Shown here: positions 52,407 to 61,470 of the stretch, piece by piece
How the letters are laid out: each line of letters begins with the position of its first letter
How positions within the stretch are numbered: the stretch's first letter is position 1
Program-made: the position numbers and the translations under genes
Assembly (NCBI GenBank): GCA_041649995.1
Contig: JBAZMA010000001.1
Location: 273,683-337,682, forward strand
From: JBAZMA01 sp041649995
Lineage (GTDB): Bacteria; Omnitrophota; Gorgyraeia; Velamenicoccales; Velamenicoccaceae
Direction of reading: 5' to 3'
Length of the DNA stretch: 64,000 nt
The notes under the pieces: generated by a model
Seen by the model: the letters and a program-made list of their open reading frames with translations, nothing else
Told to the model about the DNA's origin: nothing
Database searches by the model: none

Positions 52407-53158
52407 AACTTGAGATTTTTGAAGGCCCTCTGGATTTGCTCTTGTATCTGATCAAAAGGAACGAGATCAACGTCTATGATATTCCCATCACCGGTATCCT
52501 GGAACAGTATATGCAGTATCTGGAGTTGATGAGGCTCCTGGACTTGAATATTGCCGGAGAGTTTATCGTCATGGCGGCGACGCTCATGCAGATCAAGTCC
52601 AAGATGCTCCTGCCCCAGGAGGTCAATCTCGAGGAGGAGCTGTCGGAGGATGAGCGCGACCCGAGGGCCGAATTGGTCAAGAGACTCCTGGAATATCAGC
52701 AGTTCAAGGAGGCGGCTGAGGCCTTAAGGCTGAAGGAAAGGGCCCGGCAGGATGTCTTTAAGCGTCAGCCTGTTCTCGAAGACAAGGCCAGCGGGGAGTC
52801 CTATTTCGAGGCCAGCCTGTTCGACCTGATCAACGCCTTTTCCAAGGCGCTCAAAGACGTTCCCAAGGAACTGTTTTATGAGGTCATCAAAGATGAATTT
52901 ACCGTTGAGGGAAAAGTCCATGAGCTTCTTCATAAACTCATGGAGACCCCGCGCATCGAGCTCTCCGGGCTTTTTACGGCCGCCAGAAGTAAACTCGAGG
53001 CCATCGCGACGTTTTTGGCCGTCCTGGAGCTGATCCGTCTCAAGGAGATCCTGGTTGTCCAGAAGTCCGTGTTCGGAGAGATCGAAGTGTTCCGGAATAA
53101 GGCCAATGAGCCCAAACCTGCCGCTGAAACCGCGCCTGTCGAAGGCAGCGCCTCTTAA
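52391..53158 (+). CDS. scpA: Segregation and condensation protein A
   Basis: Kleisin subunit of the SMC condensin. The start YKVKLEIFEGPLDLLLYLIKRNEINVYDI is characteristic. The middle is acidic and helical (about 80-140), and the C-terminal winged helix ends near ATFLAVLELIRLKEILVVQ. 255 aa. scpB, usually next, is absent; ruvB follows instead. The last 20 residues are proline/alanine-rich. Confidence 0.93.
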   Translation: MSYKVKLEIFEGPLDLLLYLIKRNEINVYDIPITGILEQYMQYLELMRLLDLNIAGEFIVMAATLMQIKSKMLLPQEVNLEEELSEDERDPRAELVKRLLEYQQFKEAAEALRLKERARQDVFKRQPVLEDKASGESYFEASLFDLINAFSKALKDVPKELFYEVIKDEFTVEGKVHELLHKLMETPRIELSGLFTAARSKLEAIATFLAVLELIRLKEILVVQKSVFGEIEVFRNKANEPKPAAETAPVEGSAS

Positions 53159-53174
53159 AGACAAACCTTGCGCC

Positions 53175-54209
53175 ATGAACGAAAAATCCTTTTCTTTTGA
53201 CGATATCATTTCCCAGAAGGCCCAGGCAGGGGACCTGACGTCCCGCAGGGAAACCGACGAAGACGTTATCCTCAATATTTCCCTGAGGCCCTCGTCTTTA
53301 AACGAGTTTATCGGGCAGAAGGAGATGGTCGAGAACCTTCGGCTGTCCATAACAGCCGCGCGCCAGCGCCAGGAGCCCCTGGAGCATGTGTTGTTGTGCG
53401 GCCCGCCGGGCCTGGGAAAAACATGCCTGGCCTCGATCGTCGCCCATGAGATGGAGAGCAAGATCACCTCCACCTCGGGCCCCGCGATCGAAAGGGCCGG
53501 GGATCTCATCGGCATCCTGACGAATCTGGAAGAGGGGGATGTGCTTTTTATCGATGAGATTCACAGGCTTTCGAAGGTCGTTGAAGAATTCCTTTACCCC
53601 GCGATGGAGAATTTTCAGATCGATTTTGTGATCGATAAAGGGCCTTACGCCCGGACGATCAAATTTAACCTGAAACGGTTTACGCTGGTGGGGGCCACCA
53701 CGCGCAGCGGTCTCATCGGTTCCCCTTTGCGTTCAAGGTTCGGCATTCTGCACCATTTTGATTTTTACAGAGAAGAAGACCTCTCGCGCATCGTGAAGCG
53801 TTCCGCTTCCCTTTTGGGAATCGCGGTTGAAGAAGAGGGGGCTTTGGAGATCGCCCGCCGCGCGCGCGGTACGCCCCGGATCGCCAACCGGCTTCTGCGC
53901 CGCGTCAGGGATTACGCCCAGGTCAAGTCTTCCGGGAAGATCACCCGGGGCGTTGCCGACCAGGCGCTCAGCGATCTGGGGATCGACCCGCACGGCCTCG
54001 ACGAAGCGGACCGGAAGGTCCTGAAGACCATCCTGACGGTTTATCAGGGAGGGCCCGTGGGCATTGAGACGCTGGCCGCGACTTTGAACGAAGAGCCGGA
54101 CACGATCATAGATACCATCGAGCCATATCTTTTGAAGGCCGGTTTCCTCAAGCGGACTTCCCGAGGCCGCGAAGCGACGGACCTTGCCCGCCAGATCAAG
54201 ATTGCCTGA
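53175..54209 (+). CDS. ruvB: Holliday junction DNA helicase RuvB
   Basis: AAA+ motor that drives branch migration with RuvA. Walker A is GPPGLGKT at 76-83, Walker B LFIDEIHRL, the sensor GATTRSG, and the arginine-rich PRIANRLLRRVRDYAQV; the C-terminal winged helix ends with KAGFLKRTSRGREAT. Length 344 aa is standard. ATG 53175 fits the family start; the frame reaches back into scpA, but that part is not RuvB-like. No ribosome site is obvious. ruvA and ruvC are not nearby. Confidence 0.95.
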   Translation: MNEKSFSFDDIISQKAQAGDLTSRRETDEDVILNISLRPSSLNEFIGQKEMVENLRLSITAARQRQEPLEHVLLCGPPGLGKTCLASIVAHEMESKITSTSGPAIERAGDLIGILTNLEEGDVLFIDEIHRLSKVVEEFLYPAMENFQIDFVIDKGPYARTIKFNLKRFTLVGATTRSGLIGSPLRSRFGILHHFDFYREEDLSRIVKRSASLLGIAVEEEGALEIARRARGTPRIANRLLRRVRDYAQVKSSGKITRGVADQALSDLGIDPHGLDEADRKVLKTILTVYQGGPVGIETLAATLNEEPDTIIDTIEPYLLKAGFLKRTSRGREATDLARQIKIA

Positions 54210-54218
54210 CGCTCTGCC

Positions 54219-54773
54219 ATGAAAGTCCTATTGCATATCTGCTGCGGTCCCTGCGCCATCTATCCGGTGAATTTTCTGCGGACGGAGGGCTTTGACGTTG
54301 AGGGTTTTTTCTATAATCCCAATATCCATCCTTACTCGGAATATCTTAAAAGATATGAGGCGGCCATCTCGGCATGCGAGCGCCTCGATCTTAAGACCAT
54401 TTTTCACCGCTATGATTTTGAGTATTTTTTAAAAGCCGTTTCCTGTCTGGAAGACCGCGCCCGTCAGCACAGCCTGTGCTGGCGTATCAGGCTCCAGGAA
54501 ACAGCCCGCGTGGCTGCGCAAAACGGCATCAAGGCTTTTACGACCACGCTCCTGGGGAGCCCTTATCAGGATGTCGAGGAGATTTGCCGCCTGGGCCATG
54601 AAATCGCCCAAGAGCGGGGGCTGGAGTTCGTGAAAGGCAATTTTCGCAAAGGATTCAGCCAGGCCCATCAGACCTCGCGGGAATGGCAGCTTTATCATCA
54701 GGTGTATTGCGGCTGCCTGTATTCGGAAAAGGAAAGCGTTGAGCAAAGAAAAAAGAAGCGCCGCGATGTTTAG
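54219..54773 (+). CDS. queH: Epoxyqueuosine reductase QueH
   Basis: Reduces epoxyqueuosine to queuosine in tRNA; QueH replaces the unrelated cobalamin enzyme QueG. The cysteine motif H6-I-CCGPC (C8, C9, C12) and the C-terminal YCGCLYS (about 163-169) give the cluster ligands typical of the family (DUF208). 184 aa. queA and tgt of the same pathway lie 3 and 7 kb downstream. It overlaps the next gene by 8 nt. Confidence 0.9.
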   Translation: MKVLLHICCGPCAIYPVNFLRTEGFDVEGFFYNPNIHPYSEYLKRYEAAISACERLDLKTIFHRYDFEYFLKAVSCLEDRARQHSLCWRIRLQETARVAAQNGIKAFTTTLLGSPYQDVEEICRLGHEIAQERGLEFVKGNFRKGFSQAHQTSREWQLYHQVYCGCLYSEKESVEQRKKKRRDV

Positions 54774-55173
54774 GGTCCGGATCTTCGCGTTTTTTTCCCT
54801 GTTTTTGGTTTTGGCCTTGCGGCCGCCGGCTCAGGCGAGCGCGGCGCAAGAGGGCGAAGACGCGTCCCATGGTCCGGCGGAACCGGAGGCAGGCCGATGG
54901 CTGGAGGATAAAGAACAGCCGTGTTTTTTTTACAGGGGGAGTTGCCGTGGTCCCGAACGGGCCGATACCCTGATCCGCAGGCTCTATCGGGAAGGGGCTG
55001 TTTTTGTGGGGCTGGTGGCCTCAGGAGACGATCCGCTCGGCTTGAGGGTCTATCTGCCGCTTGATGAAGAAAAAAGGGAAGAGATCTTTGCCATCGCCAA
55101 TGAACTTCTGCCTTCCGCCGGGTCTGTTCTTTCCAGGGAGGAAGGACAGGATCAGTTGACGATCTGGTTCTGA
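54766..55173 (+). CDS. Small exported protein of unknown function
   Basis: 135 aa, not recognised. A clear signal peptide (MFRVRIFAFFSLFLVLALRPPAQASA) points to the periplasm or outside. The mature part has two cysteines (CFFYRGSC), is otherwise charged, and ends in QLTIWF. ATG 54766 puts the signal peptide at the N-terminus; a TTG at 54739 in the same frame has a better ribosome site (AAGGAAA) but would add a charged extension. It is read after queH with overlap, though no functional link is evident. Confidence 0.65.
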   Translation: MFRVRIFAFFSLFLVLALRPPAQASAAQEGEDASHGPAEPEAGRWLEDKEQPCFFYRGSCRGPERADTLIRRLYREGAVFVGLVASGDDPLGLRVYLPLDEEKREEIFAIANELLPSAGSVLSREEGQDQLTIWF

Positions 55174-55215
55174 TGCCGATCACTAAAGAATATCTTACAC
55201 TCTGACTCTTGATTT

Positions 55216-56241
55216 ATGCCGAAGACAAAGATCATAGCCACGATTGGTCCTTCCAGCCGGTCCGCTTCCGTTCTCGGGCAGATGATACGCCGCGGGCTTG
55301 ACGTCGTCCGCCTGAATTTTTCTCACGCGACGCATGAAGAATGCGCGGCTGTTGTGAAGATCGTGCGGAAGGCGTCGAGAAAGATCCTGGTCCTGGGCGA
55401 TCTGGAAGGCCACAGGATCCGCATCGGCCGCCTGAAAGGCGGAAAACCTCTTTTTCTGAAAAAAGGGAATATTTTCTGGTTGACTCGTGACAATGGCCAG
55501 CTGGGAAGGGACGGCAAGGCCTCTTTTGACTATGAGGGACCTCTGTCCGATATCCGGCCGGGTCATACGATCTATATCGATGATGGCTTGATCGCCTTGA
55601 ATGTTCTTTCCGTGAGCGTCCGCCAGGGCCTTTTGAAAACAAGGATCCTGGTTGACGGGGTGCTCAGACAATTCAAGGGCATCAATATTCCGGGCGCCCG
55701 TCTTCATTTCGGAGGGTTGTCGCAAAAGGACAGGCAGGACATCGCCTTCGCCGTTTCCTGCGGCATGGATTTTCTGGCGCAGTCTTTTGTCCGTACAGCG
55801 AGGGACTTAAGCGAGGTCAAAAAGGAATTGTCTTTTGCGGGGCGCCGCTGCCGCGTGGTGGCCAAGATCGAGAATAAGGAAGGGATCAAAAATATCGCCT
55901 CGATTCTGAAAGTCTCAGACGGTATCATGGTCGCCAGGGGGGATATGGGCGTTTCCATTCCTCTGCAGGATGTGCCTTTTGTGCAGAAGGAGATCATCGC
56001 GCTCTGCAACAGGGAATCCAAACCTGTGATCACGGCGACTCAGATGCTCGAGCGCATGGTCAGCGAGCGGATCCCGACCAGGGCCGAGGTTTCCGATATC
56101 GCCAACGCCGTTTTGGACGGCACGGATTATGTGATGCTTTCGGCGGAAACGGCCGCGGGTCTGTATCCCGTGGAAGCCGTCGATATGATGAACAAGGTCA
56201 TCCAGGCGGCCGAAAGGTGGAAGAGATGCCGCGGCTGCTGA
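55216..56241 (+). CDS. pyk: Pyruvate kinase without C-terminal regulatory domain
   Basis: Makes ATP and pyruvate from phosphoenolpyruvate. KIIATIGPSSRS and VVRLNFSHA open the A domain, a B domain follows (about 70-165), and KIENKEGIKNI, MVARGDMGVSI, PVITATQMLERM and PTRAEVSDIANAVLDGTDYVMLSAETA complete the catalytic barrel. The protein stops at 341 aa just after the barrel; the allosteric C domain (about 120 aa) is missing. No leftover of it is seen in other frames downstream. It overlaps the DUF2905 gene. Confidence 0.92.
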   Translation: MPKTKIIATIGPSSRSASVLGQMIRRGLDVVRLNFSHATHEECAAVVKIVRKASRKILVLGDLEGHRIRIGRLKGGKPLFLKKGNIFWLTRDNGQLGRDGKASFDYEGPLSDIRPGHTIYIDDGLIALNVLSVSVRQGLLKTRILVDGVLRQFKGINIPGARLHFGGLSQKDRQDIAFAVSCGMDFLAQSFVRTARDLSEVKKELSFAGRRCRVVAKIENKEGIKNIASILKVSDGIMVARGDMGVSIPLQDVPFVQKEIIALCNRESKPVITATQMLERMVSERIPTRAEVSDIANAVLDGTDYVMLSAETAAGLYPVEAVDMMNKVIQAAERWKRCRGC

Positions 56242-56429
56242 TCCTGTTGGGGGCGCTTCTGATTCTGATCGGCCTTTTTTGGGGATTTTTTTCCAAAATG
56301 CCCTTAGGCAGGCTCCCCGGCGATATCGCGATCCATAAGAAAAATTTCACGTTCTATTTTCCCTTGGCGACCTCGCTTCTTGTGAGCGCGGTCCTTTCCC
56401 TGATCTTATGGCTGATTTCAAAAAAATAG
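56226..56429 (+). CDS. DUF2905 small membrane protein
   Basis: 67 aa with two membrane helices (about 3-22 and 41-63) joined by MPLGRLPGDIAIHKKNFTFYFP; the GRLPGDI motif is the DUF2905 signature. The function is unknown. ATG 56226 is chosen over GTG 56217 because it puts the first helix at the N-terminus. It overlaps pyk by 16 nt and the next gene by 22 nt. DUF2905 genes are often near ruvB/queA/tgt, as here. Confidence 0.82.
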   Translation: MPRLLILLGALLILIGLFWGFFSKMPLGRLPGDIAIHKKNFTFYFPLATSLLVSAVLSLILWLISKK

Positions 56430-57565
56430 GATGCCTGGCGGTTGTTTTTTTAACGGCGGCGCTTTGCCTTCCGCCGTCCCTGCGGGGGGCGTCTGAGCCG
56501 CCTGTGGTCCGCGTCGCCATCGTCCGGGATGTCGCCGAGATCACCCTGGCTGTGGAAGGCGCGTTCGATATCCTGTCTTATCCTTCCGGAGAGAAACTCC
56601 GGCATGAAAACCGCCTGAAGGCCGTCAAAGTCAGCGCCTGCGCGGAGGGGATTTGTTTTCCCCAAAAAAAGTTTGCGCGCGCGGCCGTGCGCGTAGTTTC
56701 GCGCAAGAAGGCCGCCATCCTGGTCAACCGCAGGCCTTACAGGGGAGATATCGTGATCACAAAGACCCCCGCGGGCCTTTTGACCGTCATCAATCTGCTG
56801 GACCTGGAATCTTACGTTAAGGGTGTCCTGCCGCAGGAGATATCGCCCAAGTGGCCCATAGACGCCATCAAAGCGCAGGCTGTGGCGGCCCGGACATACG
56901 CGCTTTATCAGAAAGAGACGTCGGCCTCCAGGCTGTTTGATCTGGCAGCCGATACGTCGTCTCAGGTTTATGGCGGGTTCGCTTCGGAAAGAAACAAGTC
57001 CAACAGGGCCGTGAATTTCACTTACGGGGAAGTCCTTCTGTACCAGGGGAAGGGTTTTCCCGCTTATTTTCACGCGACCTGCGGGGGCATGACGGAACGC
57101 GCCGCTGAACTTTGGAAGATCAGCCTGGAGCCTTTGTCCGGAACGCGTCTGTGTTCTTATTGTTCGGAATCCCCGCATTATTACTGGGAAGCGTCCCTGG
57201 ATTTGAAAAGCGTCCGTAAAAAGATGGGGGCTGTCTATCGTTTGAAGGGGGACCTCAAAAATATCCGCGTGACGGAGCGCAACATTTCAGGCAGGGTTCG
57301 AGGTCTGGAATTGAGGGATGCCCAAGGCAAGACTCAGCTTGTTTCCGCCAAGGATTTCCGGCACGCCCTGGGGCCGGATGTGATCCGCAGCACAAATTTC
57401 ATCATTAATCTTGAAGGAGAGAAGGCGACATTCAACGGCAAAGGGTGGGGCCACGGCGTGGGATTATGCCAATGGGGGGCCCTGGGGATGTCTCAAAAAG
57501 GCTACAGTTACGCCGAGATCCTTGAATTCTATTATCCCGGCAGCCAGATCAAAAAAATCTACTAA
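56408..57565 (+). CDS. SpoIID/LytB-family protein (putative lytic transglycosylase)
   Basis: 385 aa with a signal peptide or membrane anchor (about 7-27). The SpoIID domain covers about 130-385: YVKGVLPQEISPKWPIDAIKAQAVAARTYAL holds the catalytic Glu, then FHATCGGMTE and GWGHGVGLCQWGA. SpoIID cuts peptidoglycan glycan strands lacking stem peptides in sporulating bacteria; here the organism is probably a non-spore-forming diderm, and the protein more likely works in general wall turnover. DUF2905-spoIID-queA-tgt neighbours are seen in other bacteria. Confidence 0.88.
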   Translation: MADFKKIGCLAVVFLTAALCLPPSLRGASEPPVVRVAIVRDVAEITLAVEGAFDILSYPSGEKLRHENRLKAVKVSACAEGICFPQKKFARAAVRVVSRKKAAILVNRRPYRGDIVITKTPAGLLTVINLLDLESYVKGVLPQEISPKWPIDAIKAQAVAARTYALYQKETSASRLFDLAADTSSQVYGGFASERNKSNRAVNFTYGEVLLYQGKGFPAYFHATCGGMTERAAELWKISLEPLSGTRLCSYCSESPHYYWEASLDLKSVRKKMGAVYRLKGDLKNIRVTERNISGRVRGLELRDAQGKTQLVSAKDFRHALGPDVIRSTNFIINLEGEKATFNGKGWGHGVGLCQWGALGMSQKGYSYAEILEFYYPGSQIKKIY

Positions 57566-57606
57566 CGTCTCCACATGGCCACGGGGATTCGGAGATAGAA
57601 ATTTAC

Positions 57607-58644
57607 GTGATGCATCGCCTGACGGATTATGATTACGAGTTACCCGGGGAATTGATCGCGCAGGTCCCCTCTGAGCGCAGGGACCATTCCCGCCTGCTCG
57701 TTTTGGACAGACAATCCGGAACGTTGCGTGATGAACTGTTTTATCATATCGCCGGCCTGTTGGGTTCCGGAGACCTTCTTGTATTTAATGATACCAAAGT
57801 TGTGCCCGCGCGCCTTTTGGGCAGGCGCGCAACCGGCGGGGCCGTTGAAATCCTTCTTTTGGAGCCTGTCTCCGGTGGAGAAAAAAAGCCCGCCTACAAG
57901 GCTTTGATCAAGCCTCTGGGCCGCCTCAAGGAAGGCGAAAAGATCCTTCTGAAAAAAGGCTTTGTGTGCCGCCTCCTGGATGCCAAGAACAGGATCGTTG
58001 ATTTTGACGGCGTACCCGCGCCGACAGTGATGAAAAAGGCGGGTTGCCTGCCGTTGCCGCCTTATGTGCGAAGGTCCCCTGGCCGTCAAGACAGCGCGCG
58101 CTATCAAACAGTTTACGCCAGGCATCCGGGCGCGGTCGCGGCCCCGACGGCCGGATTGCATTTCACGCGGCCTTTGCTTTCGGCGCTCAAGGCCAAAGGC
58201 GTGCGCGCGGCGTTTTTGACCCTGCACGTCGGCTACGGGACGTTTTCTCCTGTCCGTTGCGGCGATATACGCCAGCACAGGATGCATGAGGAATATTTCC
58301 GGATCCCTGAGGAAACTGTCCGGGCTTTCCGGGAGACGAAAAAAAGCTCCGGCCGCGTGATCGCCGTCGGGACAACGGCGGCCAAGGCCCTGGAAGACGC
58401 TTTCTGCGAACTCCAAAAAGGCCCGGTTGCTGAGATCAGCCGTTCCAGCCGGCTTTTTATCCATCCGCCTTTTCGCTTCCGGGCGGTGGACGCGATGATC
58501 ACGAATTTTCATCTGCCGCGGACTTCCCTGTTGATGCTCGTCGGGGCCTTCGCGGGCAACGACCTCATTCGCCGGGCATATGAGCATGCCGCCGCCCGGA
58601 AGTACAGATTTTACAGCTATGGCGATGCCATGCTGATTGTTTAG
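57607..58644 (+). CDS. queA: S-adenosylmethionine:tRNA ribosyltransferase-isomerase
   Basis: Adds the epoxycyclopentane ring precursor to preQ1-modified tRNA. The sequence shows YDYELPGELIAQVPSERRDHSRLLVLDR, LLVFNDTKVVPARL, AAPTAGLHFT, HVGYGTFSPV, HRMHEEYF and TNFHLPRTSLLMLVGAFAG, all typical. Length 345 aa is normal. The start is GTG 57607 or the adjacent ATG 57610; the ribosome site is weak (GGAG about 12 nt before). Confidence 0.95.
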   Translation: MMHRLTDYDYELPGELIAQVPSERRDHSRLLVLDRQSGTLRDELFYHIAGLLGSGDLLVFNDTKVVPARLLGRRATGGAVEILLLEPVSGGEKKPAYKALIKPLGRLKEGEKILLKKGFVCRLLDAKNRIVDFDGVPAPTVMKKAGCLPLPPYVRRSPGRQDSARYQTVYARHPGAVAAPTAGLHFTRPLLSALKAKGVRAAFLTLHVGYGTFSPVRCGDIRQHRMHEEYFRIPEETVRAFRETKKSSGRVIAVGTTAAKALEDAFCELQKGPVAEISRSSRLFIHPPFRFRAVDAMITNFHLPRTSLLMLVGAFAGNDLIRRAYEHAAARKYRFYSYGDAMLIV

Positions 58645-58757
58645 GATGCAGGGTCTCGGGGCGAAACAGGGCAAAATTTTTCCCGCCGTTTGTTTTTAAG
58701 CGGGATCACCGGTGGCAAGCTTAGACAAAGTATCAAGAGCAGTCGCGGCTTGTCTTT

Positions 58758-58763
58758 AGGAGG
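58758..58763 (+). promoter_or_regulatory. Ribosome-binding site that sets the STT3-like start
   Basis: A perfect AGGAGG is 4 nt before the ATG at 58768. It decides this start over the in-frame TTG at 58690. Confidence 0.8.
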
Positions 58764-58767
58764 TTTC

Positions 58768-61398
58768 ATGAATACGAAAATCTGGACCTGGACGCTGATT
58801 TTGGCCTCTGTCGCGGCAGGCCTTTTTTTAAGGGCCCTGCCGGCCAAGATGGTTTATCTGGACAATAAGGCCTTAGAGGAGGTCCGTCAGGATACGGCCC
58901 AGGCTGTCGAGAAAAGCATCGCGAGGCAATATCCGCAGATGGAGGAATCCTCTGTGAGGATGGTCAGCGGAAAAGTCCTGGAACAGACCTGGAAAGACGA
59001 CAAGGCCGCAATCGGGCGGGAAGCGGCGCAGCGCGGCCATGAATTGAAGGAATATTACCGCGATCAGGACGGGCATCTGTATCTGGCGGGCATCGATTCC
59101 TATTATTGGCTTCGCCTGCTGGAGAACCTTCTTCAGAAAGGCCATATCGGCGATACCGTGGTTGATGGAAAACCTTACGATGCCCTCATCGATAAGCCTA
59201 TCGACCCGGCCACCACCAAAAACATCCACATCTGGCTCGGATTCCTGTTTTACAAGGCCGGCTCATTTTTTAACCCCGCCGTTCCCCTGCGTTCGACCCT
59301 GTTTTTCATTCCCCTGGTCTTATCGTGCGTGATCGGCATTGTCGCTTTTTTCGCGGCCCGCAAGCTCGGCTGTAATCATTTGGGCAGTTTTATGGCCAGC
59401 ATCGCCGTTAATCTTTCTCCTTTTTTGATCAACCGTATGGTGGTGGAATGGTTCGACACGGATATCTACAACGTTTTATTTCCCCTTTTGATATTGACCC
59501 TTTTTCTCTATTCCGTCGAAGAAAAGGCCCGTATGGCGCGCCGCGTGATTCTATGCGCGCTTTCAGGCCTGTGCGTCGCTTTTTACGCCTCCACCTGGCA
59601 GGGGTGGTGGTTTATTTTCGATATCATGATCATTTCCGGGCTCTTGTTCATGCTGAACGCGAAATTGAGCCGCGGGGAAGAGGCTCATGCCGCCGTGACT
59701 TCGCGCGGGCGCGTGAGCGGTTCCCTGGCGCTGTTTTTTGGATGGGCTTCTGTTTTCGTGGTCCTTTTGAACGGTTTTTCCGTTTGGGCGGATTGTCTGT
59801 TTGAGCCTCTGCGGCTGGCCCATATCCTGAATGTGACGGAAACCTCCATGTGGCCGAACGTCTACCAGACCGTGGCGGAACTGGCTCCGATCCAGCCGGG
59901 TGAGGTCGTCGGGAACCTGGGAGGCCAGCTTGTTTTCTTCAGCGCGCTCCTGGGATTTATCTATGTCGTGCTTTTTGAGCGCGGCCTGCGCGACCCGCGT
60001 TACGGCTTCGGACTTTTGTGCCTGGGGATCTGGATCACAACGACGTTCTATTCCGCCCTTGAGGCGTCCCGTTTTGCCCTGCTCCTGGTCGCGCCTGTCG
60101 GGCTTGCTTTTGGCGTGGCCGTGACCAAGGCCTATGAGTTCGCGGATGAAGCCTTGCGCAAATATCTTAATCCCCGTCAGGCGACCCTGGGAAGGCTGGC
60201 TGTTGTCGCCTTGCTGGCGCTCTATCCGGTTTCCAGCATCAGCCTGGTCGCCGCCCAGGTCTCCGGGCCGTCCATCCTGATGAATGATCAGTGGTATGAC
60301 ATCCTGACGCGGGTGAAAAAAAATACTCCTGAAAACGCCATCATCAATTCCTGGTGGGATTTCGGCCACTGGTTTAAGTCTATCGCGCAGCGTCGCGTCC
60401 TTTTTGACGGCATGACGCAAAATACGCCTTACGCGTACTGGACGGCTTTGGCGCTGTTGACCGATGATCCGAGGGAATCCCTCGGGATCCTGCGGATGAT
60501 CAACACGAGCGGCAATGATGCCTGCGATGAGTTGACGAAATCCGGGCGCCTGAATCTGGCCCAGGCCGTGGCCCTGATCCGCCGGTGCGTCAGGATGGAT
60601 GAGGCCGGGGCGCGCTCCTGCCTGAAGGAATCGCTCAACGCCCAGGACGCTGAAACGATCCTCGGCAAGCTGTTCCCGCGGGAATTGCCGCCGGTGTATC
60701 TGATCGTTTCTTATGATATGCCCTCGAAGATCGGCCCCATTTCCTACATCGGGAACTGGGATTTTCAGAACGTGGACCTTTGGTTCAAGCAAAAAAAGAA
60801 GAATAAGCAGAATTTCCTGTTCTACGCCATGCAGCAGTATGATCTGAACGCGTCTGAAGCCGAGGGGCGTTACATGGAGATGCTCCTGGCCGACAAACAG
60901 TCCTCCAAAGGACTTTTTTCCAGTTTCCTGAAATATTATTCGACGCTTTCCCAGGGCCGGCGACACGCCGGGATGCTGTATTTTGAGAACGGCCTGGTGG
61001 CCGACAGCGCGAAAAAAGACGCCGTGGTGGCGAGCGGGGCTCCGGATTTCCTGGGTGTGCCGCAGAACCTTTATTATATGGAAGGCGGGTCTTTTAAGGA
61101 AGCCAGGCAGGAGAACGGCACCCTGAAATTCAGCGGTCTGCTTATTGAAAAAGACCAGAAGCTCCAGAGCATTTTGTGCGATACGGACTTAGCCAGGAGC
61201 ATGCTCATCCGGCTCTATTTTTATGAAGGCCGGGGCCTTGAGTTCGTGCGGATGTTCGATCAGTCGGTGGATGAGGACGGCAACGCCATTTATGTGTATG
61301 AGATCGTCTGGCAGCCGGAAAAGGCGTCCAAGGCAAAAAGTCAGCCAGGTTCAAAGGCGCAAAAGCCCAAAGGCAAAAAAGCCAAAAGTATCAAATGA
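58768..61398 (+). CDS. STT3/AglB-type oligosaccharyltransferase-like membrane protein
   Basis: 876 aa. An N-terminal helix and a soluble loop are followed by about 12 membrane helices (to about residue 500) and a soluble C-terminal domain. STT3-like motifs: DSYYWLRLLENLL in the first external loop, EWFDTDIYNVLFPLL (DxD-type), and SWWDFGHWFKS, a variant of the WWDYG acceptor-site motif. STT3/PglB/AglB proteins move lipid-linked glycans to asparagine. The lysine-rich tail (last 25 residues) is probably cytosolic or disordered. No lipid-linked glycan operon is beside it. Other GT-C functions cannot be excluded. Confidence 0.78.
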   Translation: MNTKIWTWTLILASVAAGLFLRALPAKMVYLDNKALEEVRQDTAQAVEKSIARQYPQMEESSVRMVSGKVLEQTWKDDKAAIGREAAQRGHELKEYYRDQDGHLYLAGIDSYYWLRLLENLLQKGHIGDTVVDGKPYDALIDKPIDPATTKNIHIWLGFLFYKAGSFFNPAVPLRSTLFFIPLVLSCVIGIVAFFAARKLGCNHLGSFMASIAVNLSPFLINRMVVEWFDTDIYNVLFPLLILTLFLYSVEEKARMARRVILCALSGLCVAFYASTWQGWWFIFDIMIISGLLFMLNAKLSRGEEAHAAVTSRGRVSGSLALFFGWASVFVVLLNGFSVWADCLFEPLRLAHILNVTETSMWPNVYQTVAELAPIQPGEVVGNLGGQLVFFSALLGFIYVVLFERGLRDPRYGFGLLCLGIWITTTFYSALEASRFALLLVAPVGLAFGVAVTKAYEFADEALRKYLNPRQATLGRLAVVALLALYPVSSISLVAAQVSGPSILMNDQWYDILTRVKKNTPENAIINSWWDFGHWFKSIAQRRVLFDGMTQNTPYAYWTALALLTDDPRESLGILRMINTSGNDACDELTKSGRLNLAQAVALIRRCVRMDEAGARSCLKESLNAQDAETILGKLFPRELPPVYLIVSYDMPSKIGPISYIGNWDFQNVDLWFKQKKKNKQNFLFYAMQQYDLNASEAEGRYMEMLLADKQSSKGLFSSFLKYYSTLSQGRRHAGMLYFENGLVADSAKKDAVVASGAPDFLGVPQNLYYMEGGSFKEARQENGTLKFSGLLIEKDQKLQSILCDTDLARSMLIRLYFYEGRGLEFVRMFDQSVDEDGNAIYVYEIVWQPEKASKAKSQPGSKAQKPKGKKAKSIK

Positions 61399-61470
61399 TC
61401 AAAAGACAAAATCGAAGAAATGATTAAAAGATACCGGATAGCTTAGATACTTTTTGCTTTTTACTCTTTT

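Noticed and set aside
56242..56600. Frameshifted remainder of the pyruvate kinase C domain
   Set aside because: The region is fully used by DUF2905 and SpoIID-like genes, and no Pyk C-domain motifs were seen in any frame.
59563..60966. 467-aa open frame on the - strand
   Set aside because: Antisense shadow of the STT3-like gene; biased composition (H, Q, R, P) typical of non-coding frames.
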